The notes: generated by a model not told the origin, from the sequence alone. DNA of 8,571 nucleotides from JBGAWK01 sp044227665 (GCA_044227665.1 JBGAWK010000079.1:1-8571); one strand, 5' to 3'; shown: positions 1-6,464, counted from the stretch's first letter. Made by a program: numbers and translations.

Positions 1-1029
1 TGACGTAGTCGTAGCAACGCCTCCCGGCATACCATTTCTAGACATATACTTCATCGTCGCGCCCGTACAGGTATATACATAGCTTACCGTACCGTCCAAG
101 GCTGTTCCCGGCACTACCGTGATATTGTACTTTGTAATGCTGCCACCGCTAGGGTTCGTCACCACCCAGTCTAGATCAAAGTCGTTGTTCAAGAGAAAGG
201 CATCTATGATGCCGTCAGGGCCTCCATTGCAGTCACTCACCGGTGTAACCCCAACTACCGTAGTATCTCCAGGATGTCCCGCAATGTCCTGAAATATGTA
301 CGCACTATAGCTCTGTGATGTAGGCACCAAATATCCCAAAACATTGCCACTACCCTCTGTAGGCGTAATATTGAAAGGCTCCATGCCGTCCAATGTACTT
401 GGAGAAATCCCTACAGGAAAAAAATAGGTACTCCCCGTAGCTGTACTCCGCTGTAGCTTACCCTCCACATAGTTCGTACTCCCTACACTATTACTCACCA
501 ACTTGCCAGGTAGCGTACTCTGCAAAAATAGCTTATTGGGGTATGCACCTCCGTCGTTGCCATGAGATGACACATCTGTACGTACTATCCCGGATATTAT
601 AACCACAGAATCTTTCACATGTAAGTCGCTCCCTAAGTTCACATACATACTACCCGTAGCCTTGCTCACCTTCAGCACATTGAAGCAGTTCTCCGTAGCA
701 ACACTACCATTCAGCGTACCGGATATCGTACTCATTCCCGTACCCGTAAACTGCTCCTCGCCACTGCTGCTGTAGTACGCCGTAGTGCCTGCTGCCGTGT
801 TCGTAAAATCTGTTGTCACCTCTATCATGCTCCCACTGTTCACCACCACACCCTGCGCATTGGTGAACGAACCTTTCACATACAGCGTAGACATTCCGCT
901 GCTCATCCTGTCCTTTACATACAGCTCCGTACTCCCCGAACTGTTGTCCCCTTTTACATAAAGTTCGTTCTGCCCATAACTCATCTGGCTCAGCAGCAGT
1001 ACGACAATTAATTTGTAGTAACCTTTCAT
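1..1029 (-). CDS. Secreted surface/adhesin-like protein, N-terminal part (cut by window edge)
   Basis: This reading frame is open for 343 codons, from an ATG at 1029 to base 1 with no stop, so only the N-terminal part is visible. Residues 1-20 form a signal peptide (MKGYYK, a hydrophobic core, then SYGQ), which points to export. Three short repeats around LYVK follow at about residues 23, 36 and 49. After them comes Gly/Ser/Thr-rich beta-type sequence with few charged residues. A segment at 186-207 (NYVEGKL, then TYFFPVG) resembles a module I know from large Bacteroidota extracellular proteins, which often end in a type IX secretion sorting domain; that end lies outside the window. An Asp-rich stretch at 266-287 could bind a metal, but this is a guess. 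Threonine is mostly encoded by ACG, unlike the AT-rich gene at 1846. There is no Shine-Dalgarno site; the leader is A-rich. Exact function is unknown. I am confident it is a secreted protein-coding gene. Confidence 0.85.
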   Translation of the reverse strand, partial: MKGYYKLIVVLLLSQMSYGQNELYVKGDNSSGSTELYVKDRMSSGMSTLYVKGSFTNAQGVVVNSGSMIEVTTDFTNTAAGTTAYYSSSGEEQFTGTGMSTISGTLNGSVATENCFNVLKVSKATGSMYVNLGSDLHVKDSVVIISGIVRTDVSSHGNDGGAYPNKLFLQSTLPGKLVSNSVGSTNYVEGKLQRSTATGSTYFFPVGISPSTLDGMEPFNITPTEGSGNVLGYLVPTSQSYSAYIFQDIAGHPGDTTVVGVTPVSDCNGGPDGIIDAFLLNNDFDLDWVVTNPSGGSITKYNITVVPGTALDGTVSYVYTCTGATMKYMSRNGMPGGVATTTS

Positions 1030-1079
1030 ATTTATTTGTTTTTGTGTTCTATTTTAGCCTATAGAAAAAATCTATGTTG

Positions 1080-1105
1080 CAAACTTATGAGCAATAAGAA
1101 TTCAA
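1080..1105 (-). promoter_or_regulatory. Candidate promoter of the secreted-protein gene
   Basis: Read on the minus strand, TAAGTTTG (1087 to 1080) matches the Bacteroidota -7 element TAnnTTTG. It lies 50 bp upstream of the ATG at 1029. A TTG at 1105-1103 could be the -33 element, but the 15-bp spacer is shorter than the usual 19-21, so only the -7 half is a good match. The leader would be roughly 45 nt. Confidence 0.4.
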
Positions 1106-1143
1106 TTTTTTAAAAAACACAAACTTTTATCCATAAAAATAGA

Positions 1144-1173
1144 TGAATTAGAATTGCATATAATTGTAATTCA
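1144..1173. repeat. Imperfect inverted repeat, 12-bp arms
   Basis: The left arm TGAATTAGAATT (1144-1155) and right arm AATTGTAATTCA (1162-1173) are complementary at 11 of 12 positions, separated by 6 bp (GCATAT). It lies about 115 bp upstream of the minus-strand ATG at 1029, upstream of that gene's candidate -7 box. It could be an operator or a hairpin. In DNA this AT-rich, chance is also possible. Confidence 0.4.
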
Positions 1174-1736
1174 ATACTTTGTTTATGTGTATTTGAAACA
1201 TTTAAAAAAATATAAAATGTTAAAAAATATATAAAATTTCTCAAAATCAACCCTGCCTTACAATATTCAGAAAAATATTTGACATTCATTACTATAGTAA
1301 GATGATAAGAAATAGGGGTATCTACAGAATGAATTTGTATGAAAAATTGAGAATTTAACAAAAAATAGGGAACCAGAAACAGTAAAATTGTTTGATATTT
1401 TACTACATAGCATCGTGATCTGTAGATGATAAAAGTTAGATGGGTAAATTCTAAAAGTATGTTGTATCGCATATAGCGATTCGGATATTCCCAACAAAAA
1501 TTCGACGACAAGGTATGAGAAAGATAAATTACAAATTGATTTATCCATATTTCTATTGATATTCTTCACAATGTTTGGTATGACGATGTAGCATATTTGT
1601 ATAACATATAAATATCTATAAGCTCTTTAGTAAGAAATTCTTGCCCCCCAATATCAATTCTTAATGTTTTGTACCTGATTCACAGCACTACATTTTCAAA
1701 TCATGAACTACAAAACTATGCCTTACGCAAAATTAT

Positions 1737-1768
1737 TTTTATAGAATATGAAATAAAAAATACATTTG
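1737..1768 (+). promoter_or_regulatory. Candidate promoter of the 479-residue gene
   Basis: TACATTTG at 1761-1768 fits the Bacteroidota -7 consensus TAnnTTTG. Exactly 20 bp upstream is TTTT (1737-1740), one mismatch from the TTTG form of the -33 element, and the spacing is ideal. It would give a leader of about 70 nt before the ATG at 1846. Confidence 0.45.
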
Positions 1769-1845
1769 TACTTTAAAGTGATAAGTATATTCTCAACGTC
1801 CAATTTTAGATCTGATAAATATTTAAAACTAAAATATTAGATGTA

Positions 1846-3285
1846 ATGATAATGCAAAAAAACAATATTTTTTATAGAGTGTATAAGCTAGTAAGTCATC
1901 TTTCACACAGTGAACAGGCTCATATTAGAAATGAATTGGCGTTTAATAAAAGTAATGTACGCTTGAGTGCTTTATTTGACATTCTTTGTAATATGAAGAT
2001 TTACAATGAATTGCAAATAATAAACACATTAAACGACAAAGCTAATAGTAAAAAAAATATCAACAGACTCGTCAAAGTTATTGCAGAGATATTACAACAT
2101 CATTTGGAATCCAGTATGCAAAAGGTTAAAATTTTCAATCTCGCTGCCCAAGCAGAAATTTTATTTAATAAAGATAGCATTGAACTATCCAAACAGTTTG
2201 CGGATGAAGGATTGGCCCTAGCCCAAAAAATAGGTTATGACATGGGCATCATTGAATTCCATGCTTGGTATATTAATGCCTATATAAAGCACTCAAATCT
2301 TTATACTGAAGAGGAAGTAAAAAAACATTACGATTATATTATCGAGCATATCAAGAAAATGGAACCCAAGTATTATCCCATTTTTACTTCAGCAGTATTG
2401 AATAATATTGGAGATAAATATATTGTCCCTATGGATGGAATTAACTCCATACAAATCAATGTAAAAGACTTTAGCAATACTGAAGTTGATGAACAGACCA
2501 GTATTTATTTTGTCCATCTCAATTCTATTTATAGTTTTTATACTGGTGAATGGGAAGTCGCCTACAATGGATGGAAAACCATCTATTACAAGATTCGTAA
2601 TGTAAATCCTTCTTTTTCAAACGTACCAAAGATTATTTTAATAATGAATCTACTTCAGTTTTCGTTATTGTTGAATAACATCGAAGAATATGAAATTTAT
2701 GACAGAGAGTTAGATGAAATTATTGGGCAGAATGGAGTAGAAAAAGGTGGTGTAATTTATTACAAAGATATTCAGCTTGCTATGCGTCTATATTATTACT
2801 CATTGCTAAATCATGCCCTGACAAATCATAGTCTATTGAATCGCATAGAGAAATTATCTTTTGAAGTTACGCAAAATAACAGGTTGCTATTTTTACAGAT
2901 CTTGCTGAGCTACTATTTCTTTGCCAAAGAATATGTAAAGGTAAGTAGCCATATAATCAGAGAGATAAACCAACCAGACTTTAGAAAGTATCCTAAAAAT
3001 GCTGTATATATCTTGAGGTGGATGGAACTAATCAGTTACTTTGAATGCAAAGAAATCTATCTATTTACTAATAGACTTAGTCTAGTAAAAAGATATATGG
3101 AAAAATATCGTCCGCTACATTCCGCAGAAAATATCCTGCTAGAATTTATGAAGGATAATTTTGGTCGGCGATTATTGAGGAAAGAAGCAGAAGCATGTAT
3201 TGAGATATTGGAAAGTCACAAAAACTGGCTAAGATCTTCCTTTTCTTTTTTTGATATCAATAGATGGCTGAGATCAAAGATATAA
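1846..3285 (+). CDS. Helical-repeat protein of unknown function, Bacteroidota type
   Basis: This is a 479-residue protein with no signal peptide and no obvious membrane span, so it is probably cytoplasmic. It is predicted to be nearly all helical. The N-terminal part (about residues 9-90) has the pattern Y-KLV-HLSHSEQ, then LFDIL, then NINRLVKVIAEIL. From memory this resembles a widespread but uncharacterised group of Bacteroidota proteins that begin with a pattern like LIKSLSKSEKRYFK and continue as TPR-like helices. The remaining 390 residues have alternating amphipathic helices compatible with degenerate TPR-type repeats, which would suggest protein binding, but no catalytic motif is visible. 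The start is ATG 1846; ATG 1852 (residue 3) is equally possible, as neither has a Shine-Dalgarno site. The gene stands alone, is AT-rich (about 30% GC in the lines I counted) and rich in Lys, Ile, Asn and Tyr, unlike its neighbours. I do not assign a function. That it is a real gene is supported by length and non-random composition. Confidence 0.85.
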   Translation: MIMQKNNIFYRVYKLVSHLSHSEQAHIRNELAFNKSNVRLSALFDILCNMKIYNELQIINTLNDKANSKKNINRLVKVIAEILQHHLESSMQKVKIFNLAAQAEILFNKDSIELSKQFADEGLALAQKIGYDMGIIEFHAWYINAYIKHSNLYTEEEVKKHYDYIIEHIKKMEPKYYPIFTSAVLNNIGDKYIVPMDGINSIQINVKDFSNTEVDEQTSIYFVHLNSIYSFYTGEWEVAYNGWKTIYYKIRNVNPSFSNVPKIILIMNLLQFSLLLNNIEEYEIYDRELDEIIGQNGVEKGGVIYYKDIQLAMRLYYYSLLNHALTNHSLLNRIEKLSFEVTQNNRLLFLQILLSYYFFAKEYVKVSSHIIREINQPDFRKYPKNAVYILRWMELISYFECKEIYLFTNRLSLVKRYMEKYRPLHSAENILLEFMKDNFGRRLLRKEAEACIEILESHKNWLRSSFSFFDINRWLRSKI

Positions 3286-3308
3286 TACTTAATAGATTCA
3301 TATATTAT

Positions 3309-3328
3309 CCTTATATCACCTTATAAGG
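3309..3328 (+). terminator. Weak hairpin downstream of the 479-residue gene
   Basis: CCTTATA (3309-3315) and TATAAGG (3322-3328) form a 7-bp stem with a 6-nt loop, 24 bp after the stop codon. CCTTATAAGG (3319-3328) is also a palindrome by itself. No T-run follows, so termination here is uncertain. Confidence 0.3.
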
Positions 3329-3355
3329 TCTGTAAATAATGGGGAATTTGAAGCT

Positions 3356-3499
3356 CCCGTCATTTAGACAGAAGGGAGGAGAAATCTCGTTCCTGTTTCG
3401 TTGGTATTCCTATATGAGACCTCTTCCTTATGGTGAGGTGATGGTGTAGTTCCGCCCTGTATCCTATTCGATATCCCTCACTGCGTTTGGAATGGTGGC
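3356..3499. repeat. Candidate degenerate dispersed repeat with inverted ends
   Basis: The left end, 3356-3388, contains GTCATTTAGACAGAAGGGAG followed by GAGAAATCTC. The right end, about 3469-3499, reads like a decayed reverse complement of it (GATATCCCTCACTGCG, then TTTGGAATGG). From memory, short non-coding repeats with ends like GTCATTTCGACGAAGG and GAGAAATCTC are scattered through many Bacteroidota genomes; this copy would be one with diverged ends. The arms match only partly, and copy number cannot be seen in one window. A perfect 7-bp inverted repeat, ACTGCGT (3480-3486) and ACGCAGT (3501-3507), overlaps the right end. Confidence 0.4.
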
Positions 3500-3510
3500 T
3501 ACGCAGTTAA

Positions 3511-3545
3511 ATCTTGATTCTTGACTCTAAAATCTCAAATCCACA
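3511..3545. repeat. Degenerate 7-bp periodic repeat
   Basis: Cut into sevens, the stretch reads ATCTTGA, TTCTTGA, CTCTAAA, ATCTCAA, ATCCACA, all close to a pattern of N-T-C-T-N-A-A. It looks like a decayed heptanucleotide tandem repeat. With five imperfect units the statistical support is modest. Confidence 0.35.
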
Positions 3546-3607
3546 CCATGCCCCTGTGCCCTGTACTACAAAAATCCTGATCCTAATATCTTAGTACTCT
3601 TAAAAAG

Positions 3608-3689
3608 TGCCCACGACTGGATTCGAACCAGCACGCCTTGCAGCACCACCCCCTCAAGATGGCGAGTCTACCAATTTCTCCACGTGGGC
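3608..3689 (-). tRNA. tRNA-Leu (anticodon GAG)
   Basis: The 82-nt minus-strand sequence folds as a complete type II tRNA. The acceptor stem pairs GCCCACG with CGTGGGC, and the discriminator base is A, as expected for leucine. The D loop contains AATTGGTAGA. The anticodon stem CCATC/GGTGG encloses the loop TTGAGGG, placing GAG at positions 34-36, which reads CUC and CUU leucine codons. A long variable arm (GCTGCAAGGC) is typical of tRNA-Leu. The T arm is GCTGG-TTCGAAT-CCAGT. The 3' CCA is not encoded and must be added after transcription. It follows the glycosyltransferase stop codon by only 29 bp on the same strand, so it may be processed from the end of that transcript. A run of five T on the transcribed strand (3606-3602) lies just after its 3' end and could help termination. 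Confidence 0.96.
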
Positions 3690-3718
3690 AACGTGCGGAC
3701 TGCGAAGATAGTATAATA

Positions 3719-4849
3719 TTATTTCTGCAAGTATAATTTTCGCAATTCTGAGGCAATTTTTTCTGCCGCCTCATCCCACCAGAAACCCTCTCTACGCATT
3801 ATTCCTTTAATGGCCAGCATCTTACGCATAGTAGGATTGGTAGCCAATCCCAGCATCATTCCTGCCATCTCACCAGGGCTGTCGGGGTGTACTTTCAGCA
3901 CGGCATCTCTGCCTATCTCTGCCATAGGGGAATGTTCTGTGGTAATAGCAGGAGTACCGCAAGCCATAGCCTCCAATACGGGCAACCCAAAGCCTTCATA
4001 ATACGATGGATATAGCAATGCTGTTGCTGAAGCCAGCAGTCGCGGAATTTCTTTTCTATCTGTTTCATCTATAAATAGAATATCACTCCTATAAGGATGA
4101 ATTTGCAATGCACGCTCAAATTCTTTGGTAAGCCAAGCTTTTCTGCCTACAAACAAAAGTTTGTGTTTCAACGCACTCCTTTCTTTAAAGATGCGGTAAG
4201 CATTCAGGATGCCAACGGGATTTTTTCGGGGGTGTATTGCTCCCACAAAGATGAAGAAGGGTTGCCCTTCGGTATATTGTGCGCGTATCGTTTCTTGCTC
4301 TTCTATTTCTAGGGGTGCAAAGTCTGCATTGCACCCATTGTAAGCTACTGTAATCTTGTGTTCCGGGATGGCATAGTGCGTCATTAGTTCTTTGGCAGTA
4401 AAATTTGAGACGGTAATAATGCTATTCGCTTTACTGCAATACTTAGGGGTAAAATGAGTATAATACTTATGTACTAATATAGGTATATGCTTGGGGAAAT
4501 ATTCAAAAGCAATATCGTGTATGGTAAGCAATTGGGGAATAGCACTTTTTAGCGTAGCAAAACCATCGGGAGAGAAAAATACATCTGCACGATATTCTTT
4601 TAAGATTTTTGGAATGCTGTGTTCGAACCACCAATACCATAGGAAGGGGTGTCTTGCTGCCGGAGGGGCTACTACGGGAATGATATTGTCGCCATAAATA
4701 AAATCTTGATGGTAAGGGCGGTCAAAGATGAAAATGAATTCATCGTCGGGCATAATCTTTACCAAACGTTGTAGGATTTCGTGGCTATATACGCCTATAC
4801 CTTCGAGCTTCCCTCTTAGCAGAAATCGTGCATTAATAGCTATACGCAT
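3719..4849 (-). CDS. GT4-family glycosyltransferase
   Basis: The 376-residue protein has the two-domain GT-B plan of family GT4 retaining glycosyltransferases, which move a sugar from a nucleotide-sugar to an acceptor at the cytoplasmic face of the membrane. The N-terminal domain starts MRIAINARFL and has the acceptor-side loop GIGVYSHEIL (17-26) and LLTIHDIAFEYFP (107-119). The C-terminal domain has FVGAIHPRKNP (201-211) and the family signature EGFGLPVLE (285-293), the E-x7-E pair that contacts the donor. The motifs around HDIAFE and YEGFGLPVLEAMACG are like mannosyltransferases of polysaccharide or O-antigen synthesis, but donor and acceptor cannot be told from sequence. I chose the ATG at 4849 because MRIAINARF is the usual beginning of this fold; the upstream ATG at 4918 would overlap the vanZ-like gene. 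It starts 13 bp after that gene and probably shares its transcript. No other capsule or LPS genes are visible nearby. Confidence 0.93.
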   Translation of the reverse strand: MRIAINARFLLRGKLEGIGVYSHEILQRLVKIMPDDEFIFIFDRPYHQDFIYGDNIIPVVAPPAARHPFLWYWWFEHSIPKILKEYRADVFFSPDGFATLKSAIPQLLTIHDIAFEYFPKHIPILVHKYYTHFTPKYCSKANSIITVSNFTAKELMTHYAIPEHKITVAYNGCNADFAPLEIEEQETIRAQYTEGQPFFIFVGAIHPRKNPVGILNAYRIFKERSALKHKLLFVGRKAWLTKEFERALQIHPYRSDILFIDETDRKEIPRLLASATALLYPSYYEGFGLPVLEAMACGTPAITTEHSPMAEIGRDAVLKVHPDSPGEMAGMMLGLATNPTMRKMLAIKGIMRREGFWWDEAAEKIASELRKLYLQK

Positions 4850-4862
4850 ACTTTGATAAGAA

Positions 4863-5252
4863 CTACAAATTTGCCCAAATCGTGCGAGGGATAATTTTTT
4901 TCCATACAGATACACCAAATAGTACGCCTATAATATTTGCCAAAAAATCATAGCCATCGAAAGACCTGTTCAGCGGCAACGTAGCCTGCAAAATCTCTAT
5001 ACTCAAGCCCATCAACAGACAGAAAATAATGCTATAAAAGTAAATATTCTCCGGCACATATTCCGGAATGCGATGACTGCCCTTAGCTGCCCACAGCAGT
5101 AGTATCATCAATGCTGCATAAATAACGAAGTGAAGGATTTTGTCGAAATATATTTTATCCCAAAAGTCAAACGTGGGTATATCTGCTGCCGGTAACAGAC
5201 AACCCCAATAAGTTATAGCTATCCAACATAATGCAGGAATGAAGCGCATCAT
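4863..5252 (-). CDS. VanZ-like family integral membrane protein
   Basis: This small membrane protein of 129 residues has four likely transmembrane helices at about 4-22, 38-55, 70-88 and 104-119. It carries the conserved polar pattern of the VanZ-like family: DKILHF (37-42), SIEILQ (84-89) and R-SFDGYDFLAN (97-106). VanZ itself gives low-level teicoplanin resistance, but single-domain chromosomal relatives like this mostly have no known role, so resistance should not be inferred. The start is one of two adjacent ATGs (5252 or 5249), 6 bp after the gcvH stop codon, so the two are almost certainly co-transcribed. I recall gcvH followed by a vanZ-like gene as a recurring pair in Bacteroidota, which suggests a conserved but unexplained link. 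Confidence 0.9.
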   Translation of the reverse strand: MMRFIPALCWIAITYWGCLLPAADIPTFDFWDKIYFDKILHFVIYAALMILLLWAAKGSHRIPEYVPENIYFYSIIFCLLMGLSIEILQATLPLNRSFDGYDFLANIIGVLFGVSVWKKIIPRTIWANL

Positions 5253-5258
5253 ATATTT

Positions 5259-5636
5259 CTATCCTACAAGTGCTGCGTATGCAGCAGCATCTAATAGCTG
5301 TTCTACTTGTGATAAGTCGCCAACTCTCACCTTTATCATCCAGCCATCACCATAAGGATCTTTATTTACCAGCTCTGGATTATCGGAAAGCTGCTCGTTC
5401 ACTTCCAAAATCTCTGCATCTACAGGCATAAAAAGATCGGACACCGTCTTTACTGCTTCTACTGTGCCAAAAATATCATTGGAGGCAAGGCTTTCACCTA
5501 CCGTTTCAATATCTACATAAATAATATCTCCCAATTCTCCTTGTGCAAATGCTGTAATGCCTATAATGGCTATATCACCATCTAGTTTTATCCACTCGTG
5601 TTCTTTGGAATATCTCAAATCATTTGGAACGTTCAT
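5259..5636 (-). CDS. gcvH: Glycine cleavage system H protein
   Basis: GcvH is the lipoyl carrier of the glycine cleavage complex. It passes the aminomethyl group from the P protein to the T protein and is reoxidised by the L protein, in the cytoplasm. The 125 residues match the family's usual length. Visible hallmarks are YSKEHEWI (9-16), IGITAFAQGELGDI (25-38), the lipoyl site GTVEAVKTVSDL with the modified lysine at K63, and the C-terminal NKDPYGDGWMIKV segment (91-103). The start at 5636 gives MNVPNDLRYS, the expected N-terminus in Bacteroidota. No gcvP, gcvT or lipoyl-attachment gene is in the window, so the other subunits are encoded elsewhere. It is the first gene of a tight run with the vanZ-like gene (6-bp gap) and the glycosyltransferase. 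Confidence 0.97.
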   Translation of the reverse strand: MNVPNDLRYSKEHEWIKLDGDIAIIGITAFAQGELGDIIYVDIETVGESLASNDIFGTVEAVKTVSDLFMPVDAEILEVNEQLSDNPELVNKDPYGDGWMIKVRVGDLSQVEQLLDAAAYAALVG

Positions 5637-5650
5637 TATTATTTTTTTTT

Positions 5651-5658
5651 CAAAGATA
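5651..5658 (-). promoter_or_regulatory. Candidate -7 promoter box of the gcvH operon
   Basis: On the minus strand TATCTTTG (5658 to 5651) matches TAnnTTTG and lies 14 nt before the gcvH ATG, followed by nine A residues. No clear -33 TTG is present at the usual distance. If used, the leader would be only about 8 nt. The whole gap to the upstream gene is 56 bp, so read-through from that gene is the alternative. Confidence 0.4.
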
Positions 5659-5692
5659 AAAAAATGACAAAAAATATTGTAAAAAAATAGAC

Positions 5693-6445
5693 CTACAACT
5701 CAGGGAGTAAATCGGCAAGGCAATCGTAGTCATCTACCTTCAGATAATGGGAATGTTTGAGATAATTGTAATTTGGACTATAAACAAATAGAACCGTTCC
5801 TCCTTTGATAGCTTGTATAATCTTTTCATTGAGTGCTACCGGCAGCGCAGGACATCCTTGGCTGCGTCCCAATCTGCCATTGGAATTGATATATTCCTGA
5901 CTTACATACTCAGCAGCATGTATTACCACACCTCTATCACGTGCATTGGAGTTATAACCATTCTCCATGCCATCCAATTTCAATGAAAAACCATTCTTAC
6001 CTTGATAGGTCTCAGCAGTAAGGTAGAAGCCCAAACTACTTTTGAAGGATTCTTCCTCATTAGAGAAATTTTCTGCATAAACTTCCCCTGAGTTTTTGCC
6101 ATGTGCTACTAATGACTTATAAGTCAATTTCATATTTTGGAGATCCAAGACAAAGAATCGCTCCATGTCCGATGGTTTGGAGAAATCTACAATAGTAAGA
6201 TACCTCTGTTTGTCAACTTTTCCCGCCTCTTTCAATTTATAATATCCACTCAAAGCATATATGAAAGCCTCAGCATTCAATGCAGGAAATTTTTCCTTAC
6301 ATATCTGTTGTATAAATGCTTGTGCAGACACAGCCTCTACCATCGTGGTATTCTCTGTGACCATTAAATTTAAGGTCTCCGAATGTAGATTACCAGAGGT
6401 TACACCACTGATAAACAATAGGCTAAATATGATTTTTTTCCACAT
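5693..6445 (-). CDS. Murein L,D-transpeptidase catalytic domain family exoprotein (YkuD_2 type)
   Basis: The protein is 250 residues with an N-terminal signal peptide (about 1-22, MWKKIIFSLLF then a small-residue region), so it acts in the periplasm or outside. The catalytic part resembles the YkuD_2 family: VAHGKNSGE (113-121), the histidine motif RGVVIHAAEYVS (171-182, H176), and the cysteine motif GRLGRSQGCPALP (190-202, with C198 the probable nucleophile), then IIQAIKGGTVLFVYSP (209-224). Relatives of the YkuD fold make or exchange L,D-crosslinks in peptidoglycan through an acyl-enzyme on the cysteine; for the YkuD_2 branch the reaction is inferred, not known. Both catalytic residues are present, so the gene looks intact. 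The start at 6445 is supported by the signal peptide. It lies 56 bp upstream of gcvH on the same strand and is divergent from serS. Confidence 0.9.
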   Translation of the reverse strand: MWKKIIFSLLFISGVTSGNLHSETLNLMVTENTTMVEAVSAQAFIQQICKEKFPALNAEAFIYALSGYYKLKEAGKVDKQRYLTIVDFSKPSDMERFFVLDLQNMKLTYKSLVAHGKNSGEVYAENFSNEEESFKSSLGFYLTAETYQGKNGFSLKLDGMENGYNSNARDRGVVIHAAEYVSQEYINSNGRLGRSQGCPALPVALNEKIIQAIKGGTVLFVYSPNYNYLKHSHYLKVDDYDCLADLLPEL

Positions 6446-6464
6446 ACACTACTGCTAAACGCTG

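Larger units (their letters stand above)
1030..1845. other. AT-rich intergenic region between divergent genes
   Basis: These 816 bp separate the minus-strand secreted-protein gene from the plus-strand gene at 1846. The sequence is strongly AT-rich and full of A and T runs, including the 12-bp palindrome TTTTTTAAAAAA at 1106-1117. It holds the candidate promoters of both flanking genes at its two ends and an inverted repeat at 1144-1173. Two minus-strand open frames (1110-1511 and 1267-1569) overlap each other and give only Phe/Ile/Leu/Tyr-rich sequence typical of translated AT-rich DNA, so I do not call them genes. I see no RNA gene or mobile element remnant. Confidence 0.6.
3286..3607. other. 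Intergenic region with repeat-like content
   Basis: These 322 bp lie between the 479-residue gene and the 3' end of tRNA-Leu. I find no credible gene. The middle (about 3350-3510) is richer in GC than the gene before it and has repeat-like features: a candidate dispersed element at 3356-3499, a short perfect inverted repeat at 3480-3507 and a degenerate 7-bp periodic stretch at 3511-3545. Small tandem echoes follow, for example CCCTGTGCCCTGT near 3552 and ATCCTGATCCT near 3574. The two genes flanking this gap converge on it. Confidence 0.55.

Noticed and set aside
1110..1511. Minus-strand open frame of 133 codons in the AT-rich gap
   Set aside because: Composition is only Phe/Ile/Leu/Tyr-rich as expected from AT-rich DNA, it has no recognisable domain, and it overlaps a second open frame in another phase. 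It is probably chance.
1267..1569. Minus-strand open frame of 100 codons overlapping the previous one
   Set aside because: Same reasons; no start-site signal and no family resemblance.
1267..1569. Decayed paralogue of the 479-residue gene on the plus strand
   Set aside because: Short translated pieces such as MNLYEKLRI look vaguely similar, but stops are frequent in all frames and no extended alignment can be made.
3583..3774. Minus-strand open frame of 63 codons
   Set aside because: It runs straight through the tRNA-Leu gene and the 3' end of the glycosyltransferase gene.
4850..4918. Longer N-terminus of the glycosyltransferase from the ATG at 4918
   Set aside because: The extra 23 residues overlap the vanZ-like gene and precede the typical MRIAINARF fold start at 4849.
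4863..5252. Glycopeptide resistance gene
   Set aside because: VanZ-like similarity alone does not show resistance; there are no vanHAX-type partners and the context is housekeeping.
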